From: Planctomycetota bacterium | GTDB taxonomy: Bacteria > Planctomycetota > Brocadiia > Brocadiales > Brocadiaceae | NCBI GenBank assembly: GCA_016873165.1 | Contig: VGXV01000007.1 | Location: 31,245-95,244 of the forward strand | Reading direction: 5' to 3' | Length of the DNA: 64,000 nt | In this document: piece after piece, positions 53,749 through 62,645 of the stretch | Layout: every line of letters begins with the position of its first letter | Numbering within the stretch: the stretch's first letter is position 1 | Notes under the pieces: generated by a model | Databases searched by the model: none | Seen by the model: only the letters and a program-made list of their open reading frames with translations | Told to the model about the DNA's origin: nothing | Position numbers and translations under genes: made by a program

Positions 53749-54846
53749 ATGCCGCACAACATTAAAAAAATTGGTGTGTTAACCGGAGGGGGTGATTGTC
53801 CCGGCCTGAATGCCGTTATCCGGGCAATAGTTAAATCTGCCGTCCAAAAACATAATATTGCCGTTATAGGAATAGAAGACGGTTACGATGGCCTGGTGTT
53901 GCCTGACAAAACAAGAGAATTGACTCCCTGGAACAGCAGAGGCATTCTTCATGTCGGAGGAACCATACTTGGCACGTCTAACCGGGCGAATCCCTTTAAA
54001 TATCGAATAACAATAAACGAAAAAACAGAAATAAAAGACGTCTCTGCCGACGTCATAGAAAGAATAAGATTGCTGGAATTGGATGCCCTGATAGTCATTG
54101 GCGGCGATGGAACCTTGCACATTGCGTCTCATTTCTATAATTTGGGCTGTCCGATTATAGGCGTGCCAAAAACAATAGACAACGATATTCTTGCCACAGA
54201 CGTTACTTTCGGGTTTAGCACCGCAGTTGAAATTGCAACTGAAATGTTAGACCGGCTGCATTCCACCGCGGAAAGCCACCATCGGGTTATGGTCATGGAA
54301 GTTATGGGAAGATATGTGGGATGGATTGCCCTTGCATCGGGAATCGCGGGAGGAGCTGATGTCATACTTATCCCGGAAATTCCTTATAATATCGAGCAGG
54401 TATGCCAGAAAATTCTCCGCAGGAATAATACAGGCTGCCGGTCGAGCATTGTTGTTGTAGCAGAAGGAGCAAAGGAAATAGACGGCACATTGATGATTTT
54501 GCAACCTGCGGAGGAAGGCGGGAGCGCTGAACGCCTTGGAGGTGCAGGAAACAAGGTTGGAATGCAAATCAAAAAAAATACCGGAATAGATGTGCGGGTT
54601 ACCACCCTTGGCCACCTGCAAAGGGGAGGATCGCCGAATGCATTTGACCGGATACTCTCCACCAGATTTGGTGTTGCAGCAGTCGAGTTGGCGGTCAATC
54701 ATCAGTTCGGAAAAATGGTGTGCTTAAAAGGACAAAACATTGACTCCGTTTCGCTGATTAATGTTGTCGGCGGGCAAAAAAAAGTGCCTACGGAAACAGG
54801 GCTGGTAAAAACGGCAGAGGAGATTGGCATTAATTTCGGCAGATAA
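53749..54846 (+). CDS. pfkA: 6-phosphofructokinase
   Basis: 365 residues from the ATG at 53749; an earlier GTG lies within the terminator and is discounted. No Shine-Dalgarno is visible, and the gene begins only 21 bases after the T run, so the start is odd. Motifs are LTGGGDCPGLNAVIR, VIGGDGTLHIA, PKTIDNDI, MEVMGRYVGWIAL and LGHLQRGGSPNAFD. Gly in GGDGT suggests ATP as donor, while Lys in PKTIDND is the residue of PPi enzymes; this mixed pair is found in ATP-dependent group III enzymes. It phosphorylates fructose 6-phosphate. Confidence 0.95.
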   Translation: MPHNIKKIGVLTGGGDCPGLNAVIRAIVKSAVQKHNIAVIGIEDGYDGLVLPDKTRELTPWNSRGILHVGGTILGTSNRANPFKYRITINEKTEIKDVSADVIERIRLLELDALIVIGGDGTLHIASHFYNLGCPIIGVPKTIDNDILATDVTFGFSTAVEIATEMLDRLHSTAESHHRVMVMEVMGRYVGWIALASGIAGGADVILIPEIPYNIEQVCQKILRRNNTGCRSSIVVVAEGAKEIDGTLMILQPAEEGGSAERLGGAGNKVGMQIKKNTGIDVRVTTLGHLQRGGSPNAFDRILSTRFGVAAVELAVNHQFGKMVCLKGQNIDSVSLINVVGGQKKVPTETGLVKTAEEIGINFGR

Positions 54847-54867
54847 ACGTAATAATTGCATAATTTC

Positions 54868-55020
54868 TTTATCTCATAAATTGTTTCCTTTAATTCGACA
54901 TTCGGCAATTTTTAACAGAGTAGGGTGGGCATTGCCCACCAAACATAGAGGCGCCTGCCTGCCGGTAGGCATTGCTATGTGTTTCTGCAAGCAACGTGAG
55001 ACGGTGGGCAATGCCCATCC
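54868..55020. repeat. Repeat unit 1 with palindromic GGTGGGCA ends
   Basis: A 56-bp sequence (54868-54923, TTTATCTCATAAAT..., ending AGAGTAG) recurs at 55706-55761 in direct orientation. Here it is followed by a palindrome (GGTGGGCATTGCCCACC, 54924-54940) that recurs inverted with one mismatch at 55003-55019. The resemblance is to a MITE-like element. Confidence 0.75.
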
Positions 55021-55112
55021 TTAACTACAACTAACGGGGCTACACGGTATTTTTCTATCCCGTGAATTTTTCAGAAAGCTAAAATATTACATAATTTCTA
55101 GTCAAATAAATC

Positions 55113-55253
55113 GTATCACTTTAGCTTTTTGAAAAACTGTGACAACATAAGGTAAATCTTGCTTACGGGTTTAACCCTGACAGGGTTTCAGAACCCTGTC
55201 AGGGTTGCAGAATAGCTGAGAAATCATGTTTTTTCAAAAAGCTAAAGTGATAC
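55113..55253. repeat. 24-bp inverted repeat enclosing tandem palindromes
   Basis: The arms 55113-55136 and 55230-55253 are perfect inverse copies (GTATCACTTTAGC at one end). Between them lie two adjacent palindromes, AACCCTGACAGGGTT and AACCCTGTCAGGGTT (about 55171-55206). Confidence 0.8.
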
Positions 55254-55314
55254 AATAAATCTGGTTTTCGAAATATCGGAACACTTTAATTTTTTGAAAA
55301 ATTGCCCATGTCTT

Positions 55315-55463
55315 AACCCCATGCTTCAGCATGGGGTTATGGGGGGAAATAATCATGGGCTTCAGCCCTGAGGTAAAGTTAGTCCAATATCTTTCGCTGT
55401 ACCAGAAGGTCATGGCTAAAGCCGGCGTATTTATTGTGGATATCTCCGCACTAAAGTGCGGAG
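55315..55463. repeat. REP-like hairpin cluster
   Basis: Four short hairpins: AACCCCATG-CTTCAG-CATGGGGTT (arms at 55315-55338), GGGCTTCAGCCC (55357-55368), GGCTAAAGCC (55414-55423) and CTCCGCA-CTAAAG-TGCGGAG (55444-55463). They have the form of REP elements linked to IS200-like transposases. No transposase is present here. Confidence 0.75.
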
Positions 55464-55590
55464 TTAATGGAGGTGAAATTTGCTCCAAGCTTCAATATTA
55501 GAGGTACATTATAAAATAAGGGAAATCGAAGTCTTTTTTAAAATGCGAAAGTGTTTCGAAATATCAAATAAGTTTTTAGTCAGAAACACA

Positions 55591-55695
55591 ACCCTTCGAC
55601 GGGGTTTACACTAAGTGTGCGAATGTGCTCAGATGACAGCGGAGTCATGCTGAGCGGAGTCGAAGCATTAAAAGGCTAATCGAAAACCAGCTTTG
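55591..55695 (+). repeat. Dispersed repeat, copy 1 (inverted copy at 63747-63871)
   Basis: The 105 bases from ACCCTTCGACGGGGTTTAC to ACCAGCTTTG reappear in inverted orientation 8 kb away at 63747-63871, with about 80% identity by eye. The second copy carries an extra 20-nt palindrome. Confidence 0.8.
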
Positions 55696-55705
55696 TTTAA
55701 CTATA

Positions 55706-55791
55706 TTTATCTCATAAATGGTTTCCTTTAATCGGGCCTTTGGCAACTTTTACCAACGTAGCGGCAAGGCGCGCCTTGCCTGCTACATGAA
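55706..55791 (+). repeat. Repeat unit 2 with GGCAAGGC palindrome
   Basis: Bases 55706-55761 repeat 54868-54923. Here a different palindrome follows (GTAG-CGGCAAGG-CGCG-CCTTGCC-TGCTAC, about 55758-55786). Unit 1 and unit 2 bracket the whole repeat cluster. No gene lies between 54847 and 55820. Confidence 0.75.
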
Positions 55792-55820
55792 CAGTTTGAA
55801 ATTCCTAAACGTTAAAATAT

Positions 55821-57041
55821 TTGAATACAAAACATGTTATTATTGGCAATGGAGTTGCCGGAGTTCAGGCAGCAAAAACTATCCGGAGGTTTGACTCTTC
55901 CCCGGAGATAAAAATTTTTACCAATGAAGGGTATCTTTTCTATTCTAAGCCAAGACTTCCTGAATTACTGGCAAAGGAAATAGACATCGGGGAAACTTTT
56001 GTTTTCGATCAGGCATGGTATCAAAAAAACAACATACAAACATATCTCAACCACACGGTTAATTATATAGACCCAAAAAAACAAATCATCACCCTTACAA
56101 ACAAATCCTGTTTTCCGTATGATACATTGCTTCTTGCCACCGGCAGCAAAGGCGCATTGCCTCCCGTTCCGGGAATCGACAAGGGTAGGGGAATTTTTAC
56201 CTTACGGACAATTGAAGATGTTAACCTCATCGCCAGACAGGCGGAATATTCAAAGTCCGCTATCGTTATCGGAGGGGGTCTATTAGGCCTCGAAGCGGGA
56301 AACGGACTCAGAAAATTAGGTCTCTCCGTTACCATAGTTGAATACTTTGACCGATTGCTGCCAAAACAACTGGACAGCGAAGGTTCCGGAATTTTACAAG
56401 GACAAATGGAAGCTCTTGGCCTGTCATTCATCCTTGGAGCAAGATTAAGCGAAGTAAAAGGAAAAGAAAATAAAAAAGTTTTGGAATTAAAGAACAAAGC
56501 CGCCTTGGAAGGCGATTTCATATTAGTTTCCGCGGGCATTGTGCCTTCCTGCGCACTGGCACAGGATGCCGGGATATCAATCAATAAAGGCATCCTCGTA
56601 AATGATTATATGGAAACAAATATGAAGAATATCTACGCTGCTGGTGATGTTGCTGAACACAGGAATATAACATACGGCATTTGGCCTGCCGCTCATACAC
56701 AAGGGGTAATTGCGGGCACAAATATGGCAGGAGGCCATATCCCCTACAAAGGCACCATACCTTCAACCAGATTAAAAGTGGCAGGCATTCATCTGATCTC
56801 CATCGGCAATATTTCAACGGAAGACCATACTGTTGAGCACCTCAAGGTTGAAAATTCTGCTAATAAAGTATATAAAAAACTTTTTATCAGGGAAGGAATC
56901 CTCATTGGCGCTATTTTTCTCGGGGAAACAAAAAACGCATACGAACTGGGACATTTCATTGAAAACAAAACTGATATTACTCAATTTAAGGAAAAAATCT
57001 TAGATAGCGATTTTAATATCGAAGAAATAAAAATAAATTAA
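55821..57041 (+). CDS. FAD/NAD(P)-dependent oxidoreductase (NADH:rubredoxin/nitrite-reductase-N type)
   Basis: 406 residues, from a TTG as there is no upstream ATG. It has an FAD motif (VIIGNGVAGVQAAKTI), an NAD motif (AIVIGGGLLGLEAGNGL), the ATG dinucleotide-fold segment LLATGSKG, and IYAAGDVAEH near the C-terminus. This is the Pyr_redox_2 group with NADH-rubredoxin reductases and the NirB N-terminal domain. Absence of extra cofactor motifs suggests a reductase for a small acceptor such as rubredoxin or the ferredoxin at 51992. It lies 23 bases before the membrane cytochrome gene, so it is probably cotranscribed. Confidence 0.88.
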   Translation: MNTKHVIIGNGVAGVQAAKTIRRFDSSPEIKIFTNEGYLFYSKPRLPELLAKEIDIGETFVFDQAWYQKNNIQTYLNHTVNYIDPKKQIITLTNKSCFPYDTLLLATGSKGALPPVPGIDKGRGIFTLRTIEDVNLIARQAEYSKSAIVIGGGLLGLEAGNGLRKLGLSVTIVEYFDRLLPKQLDSEGSGILQGQMEALGLSFILGARLSEVKGKENKKVLELKNKAALEGDFILVSAGIVPSCALAQDAGISINKGILVNDYMETNMKNIYAAGDVAEHRNITYGIWPAAHTQGVIAGTNMAGGHIPYKGTIPSTRLKVAGIHLISIGNISTEDHTVEHLKVENSANKVYKKLFIREGILIGAIFLGETKNAYELGHFIENKTDITQFKEKILDSDFNIEEIKIN

Positions 57042-57063
57042 CCTTTTGGAGCAAGCAGTCTCT

Positions 57064-57945
57064 ATGAAACCCACGATAACTTCCTTACTTGCCTTTGGCC
57101 TTCTTTTCATCGGTATTATTGCGGTTACATTTATTATTATTTTATCCGGCAGAAACAAAAAAACATCGTATCCGGATTTTTTCCGATGGGCACATCGCAT
57201 TGCAGGCTATGCCTTCTTTGCGCTGTATCTTTTCATATGTTATGTAATGTCGTTGAAAATCACAAGCGATCCCGTTACCTGGTCGGCAAAAGACGTTGTC
57301 CATGCGTATCTTGGCCTCGCGATCTTCCCGCTGCTCGTTGCAAAGGTTTGTGTTGTCCGCGGTTTTAAAAAATATTATCAGCGCCTGCCAATATACGGAA
57401 TGATTGTAATGATCGCCGTTTATTTAACGGTTATAATGAGCGGCGGGTATTTTTTCCTTACGCTGGCACGCAGCCACTACATAGTGCTTTTACAACAAGG
57501 CCGCCAGGTAAAGGTAAACATCAGCGAAGGAAGAAAAGTGGTACAGACGAAATGCATCAGTTGCCATTCACTGGAAAGAGTATATTCACATCTAAAAACA
57601 GAATCCGAATGGAGGGAGTATGTTGCACGCATGAGGGCAAAGGATCCGTCTCGTTTGAGCGATTTGGAAGAATTGCAGGCGCTGGGTTTTTTAGTAAAAA
57701 ATCTTGGCATTAATGAGGCAGAAATGAATATTCAGACAGGCATGAAAATAATCCTGAACAAGTGCCATTTGTGCCACACGCTTGAACGCGTATTTCAGCA
57801 GAAACGAACAAAATCAGAATGGATAAAGGTGATCGAAATGATGAGGACATTTGACCCTCAGTTATTAAGCGATTCCGAGACCCGTCAGGTTAATTATTAT
57901 TTAGGCAGCGTGCTTCTTAAACAGGAAAAGGACTCTGATTCTTAG
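57064..57945 (+). CDS. Membrane cytochrome with b-type-like four-helix domain and two c-type hemes
   Basis: 293 residues from the ATG at 57064 (TTGGAG upstream). About four membrane segments lie in residues 5-27, 43-60, 78-98 and 111-135. His in WAHRIAGYA and VHAYLGLA are candidate heme b ligands. The soluble C-terminal half repeats a unit of about 85 residues: CISCHSLERV with a following EWREYVARMR, and CHLCHTLERV with EWIKVIEMMR. Each binds a c-type heme. The protein is likely to pass electrons between the membrane quinone pool and soluble carriers. I know of no exact family. Confidence 0.82.
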   Translation: MKPTITSLLAFGLLFIGIIAVTFIIILSGRNKKTSYPDFFRWAHRIAGYAFFALYLFICYVMSLKITSDPVTWSAKDVVHAYLGLAIFPLLVAKVCVVRGFKKYYQRLPIYGMIVMIAVYLTVIMSGGYFFLTLARSHYIVLLQQGRQVKVNISEGRKVVQTKCISCHSLERVYSHLKTESEWREYVARMRAKDPSRLSDLEELQALGFLVKNLGINEAEMNIQTGMKIILNKCHLCHTLERVFQQKRTKSEWIKVIEMMRTFDPQLLSDSETRQVNYYLGSVLLKQEKDSDS

Positions 57946-57982
57946 CAAAAACTGATCAATTTTTTGCATATAGGCGGTGTAT

Positions 57983-58747
57983 ATGTGTGTGGAACTATTT
58001 AATTTACACGATAAAGTTGCCCTTGTAACCGGCGCCGGGAAAGGGCTTGGAAAATCAATGGCATTGGCCCTGTCTGAATCCGGCGCACACGTGGCGGTTG
58101 CAAGCCGTACGTTTTCCGATGTGGAAGAAACTGCGCAAGAAATAGAAGCTTGCGGCGTAAAATCCGTTCCGATTGCCGCTGATGTGACAAAACCCGAAGA
58201 TGTGGCAAAAATGGTTGAAATGGTTTTAACTGAATTTAAGACTATAGATATCCTGGTAAATAATGTTGGCGCCTTCATTGGCGGCGCAATGCAGGATTTT
58301 TCATTAACCGACTGGAATAAAATGATGGAAATAAATCTCACCAGCACGTATCTCTGCACGAAAACTGCGGGAAAACATATGATAGAAAGGAAGCGCGGGA
58401 AAATAATCACCGTCAGCTCTGCCCTGGGGGTATTGGGCGCAGGCCGGTCTTCGGCATACTGCGCCAGCAAAGGAGGGGTAATACAATTAACAAAAGCCCT
58501 GGCAGTTGAATGGGCAAAATACAACATACATGTCAATTCAATCGCTCCCTATTCCCTGGAAACTGAAACTACGAGGGAAATGCTAAAAGACGAAAAGATA
58601 AAACAGTCCATTATTTCGAAAATCCCTTTGCAGCGAATAGGTCAGCCTTCGGATCTCTCCGGAACGGTCGTCTTCCTTGCTTCAAAAGCATCTGACTATA
58701 TCACCGGACAAGTCATATTTGTCGACGGAGGGTTTTCGGCACAATAG
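57983..58747 (+). CDS. SDR-family oxidoreductase (FabG-like)
   Basis: 254 residues from the ATG at 57983. Classical SDR motifs are TGAGKGLGKS, NNVG, the catalytic Ser in VSSALG and YCASK. The C-terminus ends ITGQVIFVDGGFSAQ. The substrate is unknown. It starts 37 bases after the cytochrome gene, AGGCGG upstream, and is 11 bases from the cysteine dioxygenase gene. Confidence 0.92.
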   Translation: MCVELFNLHDKVALVTGAGKGLGKSMALALSESGAHVAVASRTFSDVEETAQEIEACGVKSVPIAADVTKPEDVAKMVEMVLTEFKTIDILVNNVGAFIGGAMQDFSLTDWNKMMEINLTSTYLCTKTAGKHMIERKRGKIITVSSALGVLGAGRSSAYCASKGGVIQLTKALAVEWAKYNIHVNSIAPYSLETETTREMLKDEKIKQSIISKIPLQRIGQPSDLSGTVVFLASKASDYITGQVIFVDGGFSAQ

Positions 58748-58758
58748 CATACTACACT

Positions 58759-59283
58759 ATGAATCCTTCTCTAAACAAATTCATTGCACAGTGTGAATCA
58801 CTTCCGGAGATTCCTTCTGAAAAGGAATTAAGGAACATCATTGCAGAATTTTCCCGTAAACGGCTGTCTGTGGATGAATACATATTATTTTCCGATTATG
58901 AATATAAGAGAAATGTTCTTCATGTTAGCGCCAAATGTGAAATAGTCGTGTTGTGTTTTAAATCCGGGCAATACACCCCTATCCATGACCACGGAGGTTC
59001 TGCCGGCATTGCCTTTATTTATAAAGGCATTATGACGGAAGAATTATTTGACAAACATTTATCATCAGGTATGATTGTACATTCCGCAAAGAACTCGTTT
59101 TTAATACATGAGGTATCCTACATTGATATTTCGACCATTCATCGCGTCTCAAATGCGCATAATGATGAATTAGTGGCAATTAATATTTACTTTCCGCCTC
59201 TGACTGCAATGAATATTTATAACACGGAAAATGCCCTTGTTAAAAAATGGACCGCGGAATCATACGGTAAACGGCCTTTTTAA
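58759..59283 (+). CDS. Cysteine dioxygenase-family cupin protein
   Basis: 174 residues. The iron site is seen as PIHDHGGSAG (two His) and a third His in STIHRVSN. The fold matches type I cysteine dioxygenases; the E. coli-type crosslink Cys is not seen, usual in bacteria. It oxidises thiols such as cysteine or 3-mercaptopropionate with O2; the occurrence in an anaerobe suggests a role under microoxic conditions. Confidence 0.85.
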   Translation: MNPSLNKFIAQCESLPEIPSEKELRNIIAEFSRKRLSVDEYILFSDYEYKRNVLHVSAKCEIVVLCFKSGQYTPIHDHGGSAGIAFIYKGIMTEELFDKHLSSGMIVHSAKNSFLIHEVSYIDISTIHRVSNAHNDELVAINIYFPPLTAMNIYNTENALVKKWTAESYGKRPF

Positions 59284-59305
59284 GAAATAACGGATATCGT
59301 GTAAA

Positions 59306-60565
59306 ATGCCAAAAAAGCCAAAAATAAATAACCCGTGGCAAACGGCGCTGACACAATTCAATAATGTCTCGAAACTGATGAACCTTCCGGAAGATATTCA
59401 TCAGATGCTGAAAAATTTTTCCCGGATTCTTACCGTTTCTGTTCCTGTGCGAATGGATAACGGAACAATAGCTTCATTTGAGGGTTTTCGCGTTCAACAC
59501 TGTTCTGCCAGGGGACCTTATAAGGGAGGAATCCGGTATCATCCTGAACTTACCTTAGAAGATTTAAAGGCGCTGGCAATGGAGATGACATGGAAATGTT
59601 CCCTGACCGATGTTCCTTTTGGCGGAGCAAAAGGGGGCGTTGTTTGCGATCCTAAAAAACTTTCCCCCGGCGAACTGGAAAGAATCACCCGCCGCTATAC
59701 CTACGCTATCCAGCCGATTATAGGCACAGACATGGACATCCCCGCGCCGGATGTCAACACAAACGAACAAACCATGGCATGGATGATGGATACCTACAGC
59801 ATGAATAAAGGATTTTGTTCTCCGGGAATTGTCACCGGAAAACCTTTGAATATCGGCGGTTCTTTGGGCAGGGCAGATGCAACCGGACTTGGCATAGCTT
59901 ATACCACTGCAAGCGCAATACGACAAAACAAAAAACCATTAAAGAACCAGAAAGTAGTCATCCAGGGATATGGCAATGTCGGATCTGCCGCCGGAAAATT
60001 TCTTGAAGAAATGGGGTGCAGGATAGTTGCCGTTAGCAATTCAACCGGAGGAATATACAATCCCGGGGGATTGTCACACAACACCGTCATGGCATACTAC
60101 AGGGAAAACGGTTCTTTTAAACATTTTCCCCGCGCTGAAAATATCACCAACGCTGAACTGCTGGAATTGCCATGTGATATCCTGATTCCTGCGGCAATGG
60201 GAAGCCAGATCACAAAAGAAAATGCCGGCAGAATAAGGGCGAAACTGATTGTCGAGGGGGCAAATGGCCCGACAACCCCGGAAGCAGATGAGATATTATC
60301 CCTCAAAAAAATAACTATTGTTCCCGATATCCTTGCAAACGCAGGGGGAGTCATTGTTTCCTATTTCGAATGGGTGCAGGACGCACAAAGTTATTTCTGG
60401 TGCAAAAACGAAGTAAATGTTAAACTCAGGATGCTCCTTGAGAGATCATTTAATGACGTTTATTTATTCGCACAAAAAAATAAATGCTCCTTACGCACTT
60501 CTGCCATGATGCTGGCCATTAAAAAAGTAGCAGATGCTATTGCCGTAAGGGGATTGTATCCTTAA
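59306..60565 (+). CDS. gdhA: Glutamate dehydrogenase (Glu/Leu/Phe/Val family)
   Basis: 419 residues. Substrate motif GPYKGGIRYHPE, catalytic KCSLTDVPFGGAKGG, and a nucleotide fold QGYGNVGSAAG. It interconverts glutamate with 2-oxoglutarate and ammonium, the latter the main anammox substrate. It follows the dioxygenase gene by 22 bases. Cofactor specificity is not determined. Confidence 0.96.
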   Translation: MPKKPKINNPWQTALTQFNNVSKLMNLPEDIHQMLKNFSRILTVSVPVRMDNGTIASFEGFRVQHCSARGPYKGGIRYHPELTLEDLKALAMEMTWKCSLTDVPFGGAKGGVVCDPKKLSPGELERITRRYTYAIQPIIGTDMDIPAPDVNTNEQTMAWMMDTYSMNKGFCSPGIVTGKPLNIGGSLGRADATGLGIAYTTASAIRQNKKPLKNQKVVIQGYGNVGSAAGKFLEEMGCRIVAVSNSTGGIYNPGGLSHNTVMAYYRENGSFKHFPRAENITNAELLELPCDILIPAAMGSQITKENAGRIRAKLIVEGANGPTTPEADEILSLKKITIVPDILANAGGVIVSYFEWVQDAQSYFWCKNEVNVKLRMLLERSFNDVYLFAQKNKCSLRTSAMMLAIKKVADAIAVRGLYP

Positions 60566-60601
60566 CATTTTAAACTACAGGGAGAAAGGTATCATTTTAC
60601 T

Positions 60602-61105
60602 ATGAATTTCGAAAACTTTAATGATCAGGAAGCCCTTAAAATCGCAATCAACATGGAGAAGGAAGGATTGGCGTTCTATTCCACTATGAGAGATAATACG
60701 AAAGACGCAAAGGCAAAAGAAATTTTCGCAAAACTCGCGGAAGAGGAACAGGAACATATGGATACCTTCCGGAGGATTTATGATTCTTTGTCCTCATCTC
60801 AGGAACAAACTTCGGGGTGTGAAGATTACACGGCAGAGGAATATTTGAAACACCTCATAGATACCGGTGTATTCACCCGGAAAGACAAGGCAAAAAAACT
60901 TGCTTTACAGACAAAAAGCGATATAGATGCTTTAAAAATTGGCATACAGGCGGAAAAAGAGGCAATCCTCTATTACCAGGAAGCTCTGCTGCATACGAAA
61001 AACAAAGAAGGGAAAAAAGCCTTCAAACAATTAATACACGAAGAAAAACAACACCTTGGCATACTTGCAAAACAAATAACTCTTTTGAAAGGAAGCACAT
61101 CATAG
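60602..61105 (+). CDS. Ferritin-like (rubrerythrin-type) diiron protein
   Basis: 167 residues. Two halves each carry an E-x6-Y and an ExxH: NMEKEGLAFYSTM and EEEQEHMD in the first, AEKEAILYYQEA and HEEKQHLG in the second. This is the four-helix diiron site of rubrerythrins. There is no rubredoxin-type domain at the C-terminus. It probably detoxifies peroxide or handles iron. It follows gdhA by 36 bases. Confidence 0.9.
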   Translation: MNFENFNDQEALKIAINMEKEGLAFYSTMRDNTKDAKAKEIFAKLAEEEQEHMDTFRRIYDSLSSSQEQTSGCEDYTAEEYLKHLIDTGVFTRKDKAKKLALQTKSDIDALKIGIQAEKEAILYYQEALLHTKNKEGKKAFKQLIHEEKQHLGILAKQITLLKGSTS

Positions 61106-61183
61106 ACAAGTTCAACGAACCGTATTCTCTTTCTTAATTATCCACTGAAACCATTGTCTGATTTTTTACAGCGATAGAAAAGT

Positions 61184-62605
61184 ATGCAAAAATCATGGAA
61201 AGAAATGCTTTTGGAATTATCTCAGGAAGAACTTGAAGAAGCAAAAAACTTAATTAACGAGTTAATTCAAAAAGAAAAAGGGAATAAAAAAGGGGAACCT
61301 GAGGCAAAACAAGCGCCCTCAGAAATTAAAGAAGACTCTGTGGTTTTCTTCCACCCCGAAGAGGGAACAAACGCCCGCCTAAAGCGCACAGAAGAAAGAT
61401 TTGTTTTGGATACGGAAGGAATTTGTTCGGCGGTAAGGAGGGATCAAATCGATTTTATGCATGAAGAGATCCCGATTCTCATAAAAGACATTTCGAAACA
61501 TGGCATACGTTTTACCACCAAAAAACCCATTATGCCCTCCACGATACTGATAATCACCTTCTATTTGTCCTCTAAGATACAACAAAAAAACGGGATACAA
61601 AAGAAGGTATATTATATATCGAAAAAAACAGAAAACGGAAATGACTCCCTTTTGTACAAAAGAACTCAAAAACAAATTTACGCGGAAGTAAGAAGGGTTG
61701 TCGAGTGCTCCGATATTACAGGGGTTATGTACGATGTCGGCGCCCTGGCTATAGATCATAATAAAGTGGAAGAATTACGGCGGGAGTGGGAAGATTGTTA
61801 TTTGATAAAAAAACGCATTTCCGTGAAAACCGGCTTGAATATATTGATCGTTTCAACGTTTGAAAAGCTTATTAAGCAAATGAAAGATATCCTCACAAAA
61901 GAAGGTTACAATATATTTGAGGCAAGACACGCCGGACAGGCATCTATGCTGTTGCGGAGAACAAGATGTGATATTGTGATTTCCGATTTTAGCACTGCTA
62001 AGGTGGAAAATTTTGAATTAATAAAAAATATTAAGGCCGAATTTTCAAACATAGGATTTCTGCTTGAGGTAAACAATGTCGATGATCTGACGGAAGCCAT
62101 TCCCTACGAGATAGATAACTATTTTAACCAGGAATGCAGTGAAAAAGAAATAAGCCTGTTGGTAGAGTCGCTGTACAAAAAAATATTTTATCGGAAAAAT
62201 TTTGAAGATTTCACGAGGCTGACGAAAAAAACCATTCAGGTGATACTCGTGGTAAGCAGCAATACAACGCTAAAGCAACACTTTTGTGATTTATCAAAGA
62301 AAGAGGGATTCAAAATATATTTTGTGAAAGACACCGAACATGCCACGAGCGTTCTGGAAGGTTACAAAATTGATAACATACTTATCGACGCTGATTCAAT
62401 TGATTCAGAAGTAGAAGAGTTTCTTGCAAAAATAAAAAAATCCCTCCCCTTTGTATTTATTACCGTATTGTCGGGCAATATCCGCAACCGGTACGATTAT
62501 TTATCACGCGGAGCAAACACCTTCCTTGCAGCGACAAATGACATACAAAAAAACCTCAAATACTGGTCAGAGGTATTATTGCTCGACAGCGTCTGTTTAT
62601 ATTGA
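61184..62605 (+). CDS. PilZ-like and double receiver-like signalling protein
   Basis: 473 residues. The N-terminal helix is followed by a PilZ-like segment (about 85-205, IPILIKDISKHGIRF with a missing RxxxR at the usual place) and two receiver-like domains (about 225-335 and 350-465). The first has ILIVSTF at strand 1 and ISDFS with a possible phosphoacceptor Asp; the second ILVVSSN and LIDADS. Both lack the acidic pair after strand 1, so phosphorylation is doubtful. It may be a c-di-GMP-linked scaffold. Assignments are from motif only. Confidence 0.65.
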   Translation: MQKSWKEMLLELSQEELEEAKNLINELIQKEKGNKKGEPEAKQAPSEIKEDSVVFFHPEEGTNARLKRTEERFVLDTEGICSAVRRDQIDFMHEEIPILIKDISKHGIRFTTKKPIMPSTILIITFYLSSKIQQKNGIQKKVYYISKKTENGNDSLLYKRTQKQIYAEVRRVVECSDITGVMYDVGALAIDHNKVEELRREWEDCYLIKKRISVKTGLNILIVSTFEKLIKQMKDILTKEGYNIFEARHAGQASMLLRRTRCDIVISDFSTAKVENFELIKNIKAEFSNIGFLLEVNNVDDLTEAIPYEIDNYFNQECSEKEISLLVESLYKKIFYRKNFEDFTRLTKKTIQVILVVSSNTTLKQHFCDLSKKEGFKIYFVKDTEHATSVLEGYKIDNILIDADSIDSEVEEFLAKIKKSLPFVFITVLSGNIRNRYDYLSRGANTFLAATNDIQKNLKYWSEVLLLDSVCLY

Positions 62606-62645
62606 TACGTTTGCAGGCTTACTTCCGTTTCTTTGCGTCTTGCTG

